Origin: Xylocopa sonorina
Taxonomy: Eukaryota; Arthropoda; Insecta; Hymenoptera; Apidae
Length of the DNA: 64,000 nucleotides
Assembly: GCF_050948175.1 (NCBI RefSeq)
Contig: NW_027490116.1
Span: forward strand, 310,001-374,000
Reading direction: 5' to 3'
Shown: positions 1 to 12,400 of the stretch, in pieces
How positions within the stretch are numbered: the stretch's first letter is position 1
Layout of the letters: the number at the start of each line of letters is the position of its first letter
Translations under genes and position numbers: made by a program
Notes under the pieces: generated by a model
Database searches by the model: none
Seen by the model: the letters and a program-made list of their open reading frames with translations, nothing else
What the model was told of the DNA's origin: nothing

Positions 1-2395
1 CAACGATACGTAGACATCTGCAAATGCTATTTCCTTGCAAAGAAGTGTCGCATTTAGATTCATTTGAAGTGTAGACGAGGAATACATAACACTTCGCAAA
101 TCATATTATACCTTACCATGAAACATAGAAATGAGATGCGATATCGCCTTTTAAGAAGCATTAGAAATCCATTGCTACGATACGTAGACATCTGCAAACG
201 CTATTTCCTTGCAAGGAAGTGTCGCATTTACATTCATTTGAAGTGTAGACGAGGAATACATGACACTTCGCAAATCATATTATATCTTACCATGAAACAT
301 AGAAATGAGATGCGATATCGCGTTTTAAGAATCATAAGAACTCTATTGCTACGATACGTAGACATCTGCAAACGCTATTTCCTTGCAAGGAAGTCGCATT
401 TACATTCATTTGAAGTGTAGACGAGGAATACATGACACTTCGCAAATCATATTATATCTTATCATGAAACATAGAAATGAGATGCGATATCGCGTTCTAA
501 GAAGCATTAGAACAATATTGCAACGATAGGTAGACATTTGCAATCGCTATTTCCTTGCAAGGAAGTGTCGCATTTACATTCAGTTGATGTGTAGACAAGG
601 AATGCATAACACTTCGCAAATCATATTATATCTTACCATGAAACATAGAAATGAGATGCGATATCGCGTTTTAAGAAGCATTAGAACTCTATTGCTACGA
701 TACGTAGACATCTGCAAACGCTACTTCCTTGCAAGGAAGTGTCGCATTTACATTCATTTGATGTGTAGACGAGGAATACATAACACTTCGCAAATCATAT
801 TATATCTTACCATGAAACATAGAAATGAGATGCGATATCGCGTTTTAAGAAGCATTAGAACTCTATTGCTACGATACGTAGACATCCGCAAACGCTATTT
901 CCTTGCAAGGAAGTGTCGCATTTACATTCATTTGAAGTGTAGACGAGGAATACATGACACTTCGCAAATCATATTATATCTTACCATGAAACATAGAAAT
1001 GAGATGCGATATCGCGTTTTAAGAATCAAAAGATCTCTATTGCTACGATACGTACACATCTTCAAACGCTATTTCCTTGCAAGGGAGTGTCGCATTTACA
1101 TTCATTTGATGTGTAGACGAGGAATACATAACACTTCGCAAATCATATTATATCTTACCATGAAACATAGAAATGAGATGCGGTATCGCGTTTTAAGAAG
1201 CATTAGAACTCTATTGCTACGATACGTAGACATCTGCAAACGCTATTTCCCTGCAAGGAAGTGTCGCATTTACATTCATTTGATGTGTAAACGAGGAATA
1301 CATAACACTTCGCAAATCATATTATATCTTACCATGAAACATAGAAATGAGATGCGATATCGCGTTCTAAGAATCATAAGAACTCTATTGCTACTATACG
1401 TAGACATCTGCAAACGCTATTTCCTTGCAAGGAAGTGTCGCATTTACATTCATTTGAAGTGTAGACGTGGAATACATAACACTCCGCAAATGATATTATA
1501 TCTTACCATGAAACATAGAAATGAGATGCGATATCGCGTTTTAAGAATCATAAGAACTCTATTGCAACGATACGTAGACATCTGCAAATGCTATTTCCTT
1601 GCAAAGAAGTGTCGCATTTAGATTCATTTGAAGTGTAGACGAGGAATACATAACACTTCGCAAATCATATTATACCTTACCATGAAACATAGAAATGAGA
1701 TGCGATATCGCCTTTTAAGAAGCATTAGAAATCCATTGCTACGATACGTAGACATCTGCAAACGCTATTTCCTTGCAAGGAAGTGTCGCATTTACATTCA
1801 TTTGAAGTGTAGACGAGGAATACATGACACTTCGCAAATCATATTATATCTTACCATGAAACATAGAAATGAGATGCGATATCGCGTTTTAAGAATCATA
1901 AGAACTCTATTGCTACGATACGTAGACATCTGCAAACGCTATTTCCTTGCAAGGAAGTCGCATTTACATTCATTTGAAGTGTAGACGAGGAATACATGAC
2001 ACTTCGCAAATCATATTATATCTTATCATGAAACATAGAAATGAGATGCGATATCGCGTTCTAAGAAGCATTAGAACAATATTGCTACGATAGGTAGACA
2101 TTTGCAATCGCTATTTCCTTGCAAGGAAGTGTCGCATTTACATTCAGTTGATGTGTAGACAAGGAATGCATAACACTTCGCAAATCATATTATATCTTAC
2201 CATGAAACATAGAAATGAGATGCGATATCGCGTTTTAAGAAGCATTAGAACTCTATTGCTACGATACGTAGACATCTGCAAACGCTACTTCCTTGCAAGG
2301 AAGTGTCGCATTTACATTCATTTGAAGTGTAGACGAGGAATACATAACACTTCGCAAATCATATTATATCTTACCATGAAACATAGAAATGAGAT

Positions 2396-2405
2396 GCGAT
2401 ATCGC
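2396..2405. other. Dyad symmetry P2: GCGATATCGC in a type-A monomer
   Basis: A perfect 10-bp palindrome, shown in one monomer but present in most type-A copies every 174 bp. It is embedded in the most conserved part of the monomer, between CATGAAACATAG and the TTTTAAG tract. A minority subtype has GCGATCTCGC (for example near 15,617, 39,274 and 43,449), which keeps a GCGA/TCGC inverted repeat around a 2-base centre. Whether a protein binds it is unknown. Confidence 0.9.
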
Positions 2406-2432
2406 GTTTTAAGAATCATAAGAACTCTATTG

Positions 2433-2445
2433 CTACGATACGTAG
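2433..2445. other. Inverted repeat CTACG-ATA-CGTAG
   Basis: A 5-bp inverted repeat around a 3-base centre, repeated at this phase in most monomers. The outer flanks TTGC and GCAA are also inverted, further apart. Recurrent variants weaken it: CAACGATACGTAG, CTACGATACCTAG, CTACGATAGGTAG and CTTCGATACGTAG. This is one of the most variable positions of the monomer, unlike the palindrome at 2396-2405. Confidence 0.75.
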
Positions 2446-2462
2446 ACATCTGCAAACGCTAT

Positions 2463-2476
2463 TTCCTTGCAAGGAA
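2463..2476. other. Dyad symmetry P1: TTCCTTGCAAGGAA
   Basis: A perfect 14-bp palindrome found in most monomers at the same phase. Where the preceding TATTTCC reads TACTTCC, as at 723-740 and 2287-2304, the palindrome extends to 18 bp (ACTTCCTTGCAAGGAAGT). Variants TTCCTAGCAAGGAA, TTCCTAGCGAGAAA and TTCCTTGCAAAGAA make it imperfect. Dyad symmetries capable of non-B structure are reported as common in centromeric satellites that lack CENP-B boxes; relevance here is inference. Confidence 0.92.
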
Positions 2477-2495
2477 GTGTCGCATTTACATTCAT

Positions 2496-2669
2496 TTGAA
2501 TCGTAGACGAGGAATGCATAACACTTCGCAATGAATATTATATCTTATCATGAAACATAGATATGAGATGCAATATCTCGTTTTAAGAAGCATTTGAACT
2601 CTATTGCTTCGATACGTAGACATCTGCAAACGCTATTTCCTTGCAAGGAAGTGTCGCATTTACATTCAT
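2496..2669 (+). repeat. Representative type-B monomer (AATGAATATT / GATATGAGATGCAATATCTC variant)
   Basis: A distinct, recurrent monomer class of the same 174-bp length. Diagnostic changes are TTGAATCG at the start, GGAATGCATAAC, CGCAATGAATATT in place of CGCAAATCATATT, TTATC, ATAGATATGAG, GCAATATCTC in place of GCGATATCGC, and usually CATTTGAACTC with TTGCTTCG. I find roughly 45 copies, for example with the TGA near 2534, 4098, 7228, 9490, 10708, 11752, 12796, 13666, 31058, 33320, 37322, 42195, 47763, 55768, 58030 and 63075. Spacing is often 348, 870, 1,044 or 1,218 bp. The class lacks the EcoRV site and puts a TGA into the otherwise open frame. Confidence 0.93.
2565..2579. other. Type-B-specific inverted repeat GAGAT-GCAAT-ATCTC
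   Basis: In type-B monomers the GCGATATCGC palindrome is lost by two substitutions, but the second of them (ATCGC to ATCTC) makes a new 5-bp inverted repeat with the GAGAT just upstream. Copies reading GATGGAATATCTC (for example near 11,785 and 35,271) and GATGGATTATCTC (near 49,364) change only the loop, so the arms are retained. Confidence 0.75.
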
Positions 2670-4569
2670 TTGATGTGTAGACGAGGAATACATGACACTT
2701 CGCAAATAATATTATATCTTACCATGAAACATAGAAATGAGATGCGATATCGCGTTTTAAGAATCATAAGAACACTATTGCTACGATACGTAGACATCTG
2801 CAAACGCTATTTCCTTGCAAAGAAGTGTCGCATTTACATTCATTTGAAGTGTAGACGAGGAATACATAACACTTCGCAAATCATATTATATCTTACCATG
2901 AAACATAGAAATGAGATGCGATATCGCGTTTTAAGAATCATAAGAACACTATTGCTACGATACGTAGACTTCTGCAAACGCTATTTCCTTGCAAGGAAGT
3001 GTCGCATTTACATTCATTTGAAGTGTAGACGTGGAATACATAACACTCCGCAAATGATATTATATCTTACCATGAAACATAGAAATGAGATGCGATATCG
3101 CGTTTTAAGAATCATAAGAACTCTATTGCAACGATACGTAGACATCTGCAAATGCTATTTCCTTGCAAAGAAGTGTCGCATTTAGATTCATTTGAAGTGT
3201 AGACGAGGAATACATAACACTTCGCAAATCATATTATACCTTACCATGAAACATAGAAATGAGATGCGATATCGCCTTTTAAGAAGCATTAGAAATCCAT
3301 TGCTACGATACGTAGACATCTGCAAACGCTATTTCCTTGCAAGGAAGTGTCGCATTTACATTCATTTGAAGTGTAGACGAGGAATACATGACACTTCGCA
3401 AATCATATTATATCTTACCATGAAACATAGAAATGAGATGCGATATCGCGTTTTAAGAATCATAAGAACTCTATTGCTACGATACGTAGACATCTGCAAA
3501 CGCTATTTCCTTGCAAGGAAGTCGCATTTACATTCATTTGAAGTGTAGACGAGGAATACATGACACTTCGCAAATCATATTATATCTTATCATGAAACAT
3601 AGAAATGAGATGCGATATCGCGTTCTAAGAAGCATTAGAACAATATTGCTACGATAGGTAGACATTTGCAATCGCTATTTCCTTGCAAGGAAGTGTCGCA
3701 TTTACATTCAGTTGATGTGTAGACAAGGAATGCATAACACTTCGCAAATCATATTATATCTTACCATGAAACATAGAAATGAGATGCGATATCGCGTTTT
3801 AAGAAGCATTAGAACTCTACTGCTACGATACGTAGACATCTGCAAACGCTACTTCCTTGCAAGGAAGTGTCGCATTTACATTCATTTGAAGTGTAGACGA
3901 GGAATACATAACACTTCGCAAATCATATTATATCTTACCATGAAACATAGAAATGAGATGCGATATCGCGTTTTAAGAATCATAAGAACTCTATTGCTAC
4001 GATACGTAGACATCTGCAAACGCTATTTCCTTGCAAGGAAGTGTCGCATTTACATTCATTTGAATCGTAGACGAGGAATGCATAACACTTCGCAATGAAT
4101 ATTATATCTTATCATGAAACATAGATATGAGATGCAATATCTCGTTTTAAGAAGCATTTGAACTCTATTGCTTCGATACGTAGACATCTGCAAACGCTAT
4201 TTCCTTGCAAGGAAGTGTCGCATTTACATTCATTTGATGTGTAGACGAGGAATACATGACACTTCGCAAATAATATTATATCTTACCATGAAACATAGAA
4301 ATGAGATGCGATATCGCGTTTTAAGAATCATAAGAACACTATTGCTACGATACGTAGACATCTGCAAACGCTATTTCCTTGCAAAGAAGTGTCGCATTTA
4401 CATTCATTTGAAGTGTAGACGAGGAATACATAACACTTCGCAAATCATATTATATCTTACCATGAAACATAGAAATGAGATGCGATATCGCGTTTTAAGA
4501 ATCATAAGAACACTATTGCTACGATACGTAGACTTCTGCAAACGCTATTTCCTTGCAAGGAAGTGTCGC

Positions 4570-5270
4570 ATTTACATTCAATTGAAGTGTAGACGAGGAA
4601 CTCATGACACTTCGCAAATCATATTATATCTTATCATGAAACATAGAAATGAGATGCGATATCGCGTTTTAAGAAGCATTAGAACACTATTGCTACGATA
4701 GGTAGACATTTGCAAACGCTATTTCCTTGCAAGGAAGTGTCGCATTTACATTCATTTGAAGTGTAGACGAGGAATACATAACACTTCGCAAATCATATTA
4801 TATCTTACCATGAAACATAGAAATGAGATGCGATATCGCGTTTTAAGAAGCATTAGAACTCTATTGCTACGATACCTAGACTTCTGCAAACGCTATTTCC
4901 TTGCAAGGAAGTGTCGCATTTACATTCAATTGAAGTGTAGACGAGGAACTCATGACACTTCGCAAATCATATTATATCTTATCATGAAACATAGAAATGA
5001 GATGCGATATCGCGTTTTAAGAAGCATTAGAACACTATTGCTACGATAGGTAGACATTTGCAAACGCTATTTCCTTGCAAGGAAGTGTCGCATTTACATT
5101 CATTTGAAGCGTAGACGAGGAATACATAACACTTCGCAAATCATATTATATCTTACCATGAAACATAGAAATGAGATGCGATATCGCGTTTTAAGAAGCA
5201 TTAGAACTCTATTGCTACGATACCTAGACATCTGCAGACGCTATTTCCTAGCAAGGAAGTGTCGCATTTA
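4570..5270. repeat. 348-bp dimeric repeat, two copies
   Basis: A monomer pair defined by GACTTCTGC, CATTCAATTGAAG and GGAACTCATGAC, then a CGATAGG monomer, occurs twice 348 bp apart (the CATTCAATTG motif near 4577 and 4925; the TAG ends near 4701 and 5049). It is a local tandem duplication of two monomers. The same pair recurs near 23.9-24.25 kb in the second large copy. Confidence 0.85.
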
Positions 5271-5910
5271 CATTCATTTGAAGTGTAGACGAGGAATACA
5301 TAACACTTCGCAAGTCATATTATATCTTACCATGAAACATAGAAATGAGATGCGATATCGCGTCTTAAGAAGCATTAGAACTCTATTGCTACGATACGTA
5401 GACATCTGCAAACGCTATTTCCTTCCAAGGAAGTGTCGCATTTACATTCATTTGATGTGTAGACGAGGAATACATAACACTTCGCAAATCATATTATATC
5501 TTACCATGAAACATAGAAATGAGATGCGATATCGCGTTTTAAGAATCATAAGAACTCTATTGCTACGATACGTAGACATCTGCAAACGCTATTTCCCTGC
5601 AAGGAAGTGTCGCATTTACATTCATTTGATGTGTAAACGAGGAATACATAACACTTCGCAAATCATATTATATCTTATCATGAAACATAGAAATGAGATG
5701 CGATATCGCGTTTTAAGAAGCATTAGAACACTATTGCTACTATACGTAGACATCTGCAAACGCTATTTCCTTGCAAGGAAGTGTCGCATTTACATTCATT
5801 TGAAGTGTAGACGTGGAATACATAACACTCCGCAAATGATATTATATCTTACCATGAAACATAGAAATGAGATGCGATATCGCGTTTTAAGAATCATAAG
5901 AACTCTATTG

Positions 5911-7230
5911 CAACGATACGTAGACATCTGCAAACGCTATTTCCTTGCAAAGAAGTGTCGCATTTAGATTCATTTGAAGTGTAGACGAGGAATACATAAC
6001 ACTTCGCAAATCATATTATACCTTACCATGAAACATAGAAATGATATGCGATATCGCCTTTTAAGAAGCATTAGAAATCCATTGCTACGATACGTAGACA
6101 TCTGCAAACGCTATTTCCTTGCAAGGAAGTGTCGCATTTACATTCATTTGAAGTGTAGACGAGGAATACATGACACTTCGCAAATCATATTATATCTTAC
6201 CATGAAACATAGAAATGAGATGCGATATCGCGTTTTAAGAATCATAAGAACTCTATTGCTACGATACGTAGACATCTGCAAACGCTATTTCCTTGCAAGG
6301 AAGTCGCATTTACATTCATTTGAAGTGTAGACGAGGAATACATGACACTTCGCAAATCATATTATATCTTATCATGAAACATAGAAATGAGATGCGATAT
6401 CGCGTTCTAAGAAGCATTAGAACACTATTGCTACGATAGGTAGACATTTGCAATCGCTATTTCCTTGCAAGGAAGTGTCGCATTTACATTCAGTTGATGT
6501 GTAGACGAGGAATGCATAACACTTCGCAAATCATATTATATCTTACCATGAAACATAGAAATGAGATGCGATATCGCGTTTTAAGAAGCATTAGAACTCT
6601 ATTGCTACGATACGTAGACATCTGCAAACGCTATTTCCTTGCAAGGAAGTGTCGCATTTACATTCATTTGAAGTGTAGACGTGGAATACATAACACTCCG
6701 CAAATGATATTATATCTTACCATGAAACATAGAAATGAGATGCGATATCGCGTTTTAAGAATCATAAGAACTCTATTGCAACGATACGTAGACATCTGCA
6801 AACGCTATTTCCTTGCAAAGAAGTGTCGCATTTAGATTCATTTGAAGTGTAGACGAGGAATACATAACACTTCGCAAATCATATTATACCTTACCATGAA
6901 ACATAGAAATGATATGCGATATCGCCTTTTAAGAAGCATTAGAAATCCATTGCTACGATACGTAGACATCTGCAAACGCTATTTCCTTGCAAGGAAGTGT
7001 CGCATTTACATTCATTTGAAGTGTAGACGAGGAATACATGACACTTCGCAAATCATATTATATCTTACCATGAAACATAGAAATGAGATGCGATATCGCG
7101 TTTTAAGAATCATAAGAACTCTATTGCTACGATACGTAGACATCTGCAAACGCTATTTCCTTGCAAGGAAGTGTCGCATTTACATTCATTTGAATCGTAG
7201 ACGAGGAATGCATAACACTTCGCAATGAAT
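5911..7230. repeat. 868-bp pentameric repeat, about 1.5 copies
   Basis: CAACGATACGTAG recurs at 5911 and 6779, 868 bp apart: five monomers less the 2-bp deletion at 6301. Both are followed by a monomer with the subtype marker AAATGATATGCG and CCTTTTAAG. The second copy lacks the 2-bp deletion (AAGTGTCGC near 7,170) and switches to a type-B monomer at about 7,190, so it is truncated or recombinant. Confidence 0.8.
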
Positions 7231-9489
7231 ATTATATCTTATCATGAAACATAGATATGAGATGCAATATCTCGTTTTAAGAAGCATTTGAACTCTATTG
7301 CTTCGATACGTAGACATCTGCAAACGCTATTTCCTTGCAAGGAAGTGTCGCATTTACATTCATTTGATGTGTAGACGAGGAATACATGACACTTCGCAAA
7401 TAATATTATATCTTACCATGAAACATAGAAATGAGATGCGATATCGCGTTTTAAGAATCATAAGAACTCTATTGCTACGATACGTAGACATCTGCAAACG
7501 CTATTTCCTTGCAAAGAAGTGTCGCATTTACATTCATTTGAAGTGTAGACGAGGAATACATAACACTTCGCAAATCATATTATATCTTACCATGAAACAT
7601 AGAAATGAGATGCGATATCGCGTTTTAAGAATCATAAGAACTCTATTGCTACGATACGTAGACATCTGCAAGCGCTATTTCCTTGCAAGGAAGTGTCGCA
7701 TTTACATTCAATTGAAGTGTAGACGAGGAACTCATGACACTTCGCAAATCATATTATATCTTATCATGAAACATAGAAATGAGATGCGATATCGCGTTTT
7801 AAGAAGCATTAGAACACTATTGCTACGATAGGTAGACATTTGCAAACGCTATTTCCTTGCAAGGAAGTGTCGCATTTACATTCATTTGAAGTGTAGACGA
7901 GGAATACATAACACTTCGCAAATCATATTATATCTTACCATGAAACATAGAAATGAGATGCGATATCGCGTTTTAAGAAGCATTAGAACTCTATTGCTAC
8001 GATACCTAGACATCTGCAGACGCTATTTCCTAGCAAGGAAGTGTCGCATTTACATTCATTTGAAGTGTAGACGAGGAATACATAACACTTCGCAAGTCAT
8101 ATTATATCTTACCATGAAACATAGAAATGAGATGCGATATCGCGTCTTAAGAAGCATTAGAACTCTATTGCTACGATACGTAGACATCTGCAAACGCTAT
8201 TTCCTTCCAAGGAAGTGTCGCATTTACATTCATTTGATGTGTAGACGAGGAATACATAACACTTCGCAAATCATATTATATCTTACCATGAAACATAGAA
8301 ATGAGATGCGATATCGCGTTTTAAGAATCATAAGAACTCTATTGCTACGATACGTAGACATATGCAAACGCTATTTCCTTGCAAGGAAGTGTCGCATTTA
8401 CATTCATTTGAAGTGTAGACGAGGAATACATGACACTTCGCAAATCATATTATATCTTATCATGAAACATAGAAATGAGGTGCGATATCGCGTTTTAAGA
8501 AGCATTAGAACACTATTGCTACGATAGGTAGACATTTGCAAACGCTATTTCCTTGCAAGGAAGTGTCGCATTTACATTCATTTGAAGTGTAGATGAGGAA
8601 TACATAACACTTCGCAAATCATATTATATCTTACCATGAAACATAGAAATGAGATGCGATATCGCGTTTTAAGAATCAAAAGATCTCTATTGCTACGATA
8701 CGTACACATCTTCAAACGCTATTTCCTTGCAAGGGAGTGTCGCATTTACATTCATTTGATGTGTAGACGAGGAATACATAACACTTCGCAAATCATATTA
8801 TATCTTACCATGAAACATAGAAATGAGATGCGATATCGCGTTTTAAGAAGCATTAGAACTCTATTGCTACGATACGTAGACATCTGCAAACGGTATTTCC
8901 CTGCAAGGAAGTGTCGCATTTACATTCATTTGATGTGTAAACGAGGAATACATAACACTTCGCAAATCATATTATATCTTACCATGAAACATAGAAATGA
9001 GATGCGATATCGCGTTCTAAGAATCATTAGAACTCTATTGCTACGATACGTAGACATCTGCAAACGCTATATCCTTGCAAGGAAGTGTCGCATTTACATT
9101 CATTTGAAGTGTAGACGTGGAATACATAACACTCCGCAAATGATATTATATCTTACCATGAAACATAGAAATGAGATGCGATATCGCGTTTTAGGAATCA
9201 TAAGAACTCTATTGCAACGATACGTAGACATCTGCAAACGCTATTTCCTTGCAAAGAAGTGTCGCATTTACATTCATTTGAAGTGTAGACGAGGAATACA
9301 TAACACTTCGCAAATCATATTATACCTTACCATGAAACATAGAAATGAGATGCGATATCGCCTTTTAAGAAGCCTTAGAACTCTATTGCTACGGTACGTA
9401 GACATCTGCAAACGCTATTTCCGTGCAAGGAAGTGTCGCATTTACATTCATTTGAATCGTAGACGAGGAATGCATAACACTTCGCAATG

Positions 9490-12400
9490 AATATTATATC
9501 TTATCATGAAACATAGATATGAGATGCAATATCTCGTTTTAAGAAGCATTTGAACTCTATTGCTTCGATACGTAGACATCTGCAAATGCTATTTCCTTGC
9601 AAGAAAGTGTCGCATTTACATTCATTTGATGTGTAGACGAGGAATACATAGCACTTCGCAAATCATATTATATCTTACCATGAAACATAGAAATGAGATG
9701 CGATATCGCGTTTTAAGAAGCATTGGTACTCTATTGCTACGATACGTAGACATCTGCAAACGCTATTTCCTTGCAAGGAAGTGTCGCATTTACATTCATT
9801 TGATGTGTAGACGAGGAATACATAACACTTCGCAATTCATATTATATCTTACCATGAAACATAGAAAAGAGATGCGATATCGCGTTTTAAGAATCATAAG
9901 AACTCTATTGCTACGATACGTAGACATCTGCAAACGCTATTTCCTTGCAAAGAAGTGTCGCATTTACATTCATTTGAATCGTAGACGAGGAATACAAAAC
10001 ACTTCGCAAATCATATTATATCTTACCATGAAACATAGAAATGAGATGCGATATCGCGTTTTAAGAAGCACTAGAAAGCTACTGCTACGATACGTAGACA
10101 TCTGCAAACGCCATTTCCTAGCGAGGAAGTATCGCATTCACATTCATTTGAAGAGTAGACTAGGAATACATAACACTTCGCAAATCATGTTATATCTTAC
10201 CATGAAACATAGAAATGAGATGCGATATCGCGTTTTAAGAATCATATGAACTCTATTGCTACGATACGTAGATATCTGCAAACGCTATTTCCTTGCAAGG
10301 AAGTGCCGCATTTACATTCATTTGAAGTGTAGACGAGGAATACATGACACTTCGCAAATCATATTATATCTTACCATGAAACATAGATATGAGATGCAAT
10401 ATCTCGTTTTAAGAAGCATTAGAACTCTATTGCTACGATACGTAGACATCTGCAAACGCTATTTCCTTGCAAGGAAGTGTCACATTTACATTCATTTGAT
10501 GTGTAGACGAGGAATACATAACACTTCGCAAATCATATTATATCTTACCATGAAACATAGAAATGATATGCGATATCGCGTTTTAAGAATCATAAGAACT
10601 CTATTGCTACGATATGTAGACATCTGCAAACGCTATTTCCTTGCAAAGAAGTGTCGCATTTACATTCATTTGAATCGTAGACGAGGAATGCATAACACTT
10701 CGCAATGAATATTATATCTTATCATGAAACATAGATATGAGATGCAATATCTCGTTTTAAGAAGCATTTGAACTCTATTGCTTCGATACGTAGACATCTG
10801 CAAACGCTATTTCCTTGCAAGGAAGTGTCGCATTTACATTCATTTGATGTGTAGACGAGGAATACATAACACTTCGCAAATCATATTATATCTTACCATG
10901 AAACATAGAAATGAGATGCGATATCGCGTTTTAAGAAGCATTAGAACTCTATTGCTACGATACGTAGATATCTGCAAACGCTATTTCCTTGCAAGGAAGT
11001 GCCGCATTTACATTCATTTGAAGTGTAGACGAGGAATACATGACACTTCGCAAATCATATTATATCTTACCATGAAACATAGAAATGAGATGCGATATCG
11101 CGTTTTAAGAAGCATTAGAACACTATTGCTACGATAGGTAGATATTTGCAAACGCTATTTCCTTGCAAGGAAGTGTCGCATTTACATTCATTTGAAGTGT
11201 AGACGAGGAATACATAACACTTCGCAAGTCATATTATATCTTACCATGAAACATAGAAATGAGATGCGATATCGCGTTTTAAGAAGCATTAGAACTCTAT
11301 TGCTACGATACCTTGACATCTGCAGACGCTATTTCCTAGCAAGGAAGTGTCGCATTTACATTCATTTGAAGTGTAGACGAGGAATACATAACACTTCGCA
11401 AGTCATATTATATCTTACCATGAAACATAGAAATGAGATGCGATATCGCGTTTTAAGAATCATAAGAACTCTATTGCTACGATACGTAGACATCTGCAAA
11501 CGCTATTTCCTAGCGAGAAAGTGTCGCATTGACATTCATTTGAAGTGTAGACGAGGAATACATAACACTTCGCAAATCATATTATATCTTACCATGAAAC
11601 ATAGAAATGAGATGCGATATCGCGTTTTAAGAAGCATTAGAACTCTATTGCTACGGTACGTAGACATCTGCAAACGCTATTTCCTTGCAAGGAAGTGTCG
11701 CATTTACATTCATTTGAATCGTAGACGAGGAATGCATAACACTTCGCAATGAATATTATATCTTATCATGAAACATAGATATGAGATGGAATATCTCGTT
11801 TTAAGAAGCATTTGAACTCTATTGCTTCGATACGTAGACATCTGCAAACGCTATTTCCTTGCAAGAAAGTGTCGCATTTACATTCATTTGATGTGTAGAC
11901 GAGGAATACATAGCACTTCGCAAATCATATTATATCTTACCATGAAACATAGAAATGAGATGCGATATCGCGTTTTAAGAAGCATTGGTACTCTATTGCT
12001 ACGATACGTAGACATCTGCAAACGCTATTTCCTTGCAAGGAAGTGTCGCATTTACATTCATTTGATGTGTAGACGAGGAATACATAACACTTCGCAATTC
12101 ATATTATATCTTACCATGAAACATAGAAAAGAGATGCGATATCGCGTTTTAAGAATCATAAGAACTCTATTGCTACGATACGTAGACATCTGCAAACGCT
12201 ATTTCCTTGCAAAGAAGTGTCGCATTTACATTCATTTGAATCGTAGACGAGGAATACAAAACACTTCGCAAATCATATTATATCTTACCATGAAACATAG
12301 AAATGAGATGCGATATCGCGTTTTAAGAAGCACTAGAAAGCTACTGCTACGATACGTAGACATCTGCAAACGCCATTTCCTAGCGAGGAAGTATCGCATT

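Larger units (their letters stand above)
2322..2495 (+). repeat. Representative type-A (consensus-like) monomer
   Basis: One 174-bp unit, phased from the TTG in CATTTGAAG. It carries the blocks shared by most copies: GAGGAATACATAAC, CACTTCGCAAATC, CATGAAACATAGAAATGAG, the GCGATATCGC palindrome, the CTACG-ATA-CGTAG inverted repeat and the TTCCTTGCAAGGAA palindrome. It contains an EcoRV site (GATATC) inside the first palindrome and a SnaBI site (TACGTA) in the inverted repeat. Two common subtypes differ at AGAAGCATTAG versus AGAATCATAAG; this copy is the latter. It has 9 CpG dinucleotides. The phase is arbitrary because the array is continuous. Confidence 0.95.
1..4580. repeat. 1,564-bp higher-order repeat (nonamer), about 2.9 copies
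   Basis: The block beginning CAACGATACGTAGAC recurs at 1, 1565 and 3129, exactly 1,564 bp apart: nine monomers (1,566 bp) less an inherited 2-bp deletion, AAGTCGCATTT for AAGTGTCGCATTT, at 391, 1955 and 3519. Copies 2 and 3 are nearly identical until about 4,580. Copy 1 differs in its middle (about 750-1430), where it carries AGAATCAAAAGATCTC and TACACATCTTC monomers otherwise seen at about 8,672, 21,897 and 30,240. Copy 1 is therefore a mosaic of two HOR variants. Confidence 0.9.

Noticed and set aside
2396..2405. Promoter or operator reading of the palindromes
   Set aside because: There is no gene to regulate, and the sites recur every 174 bp as part of the monomer.
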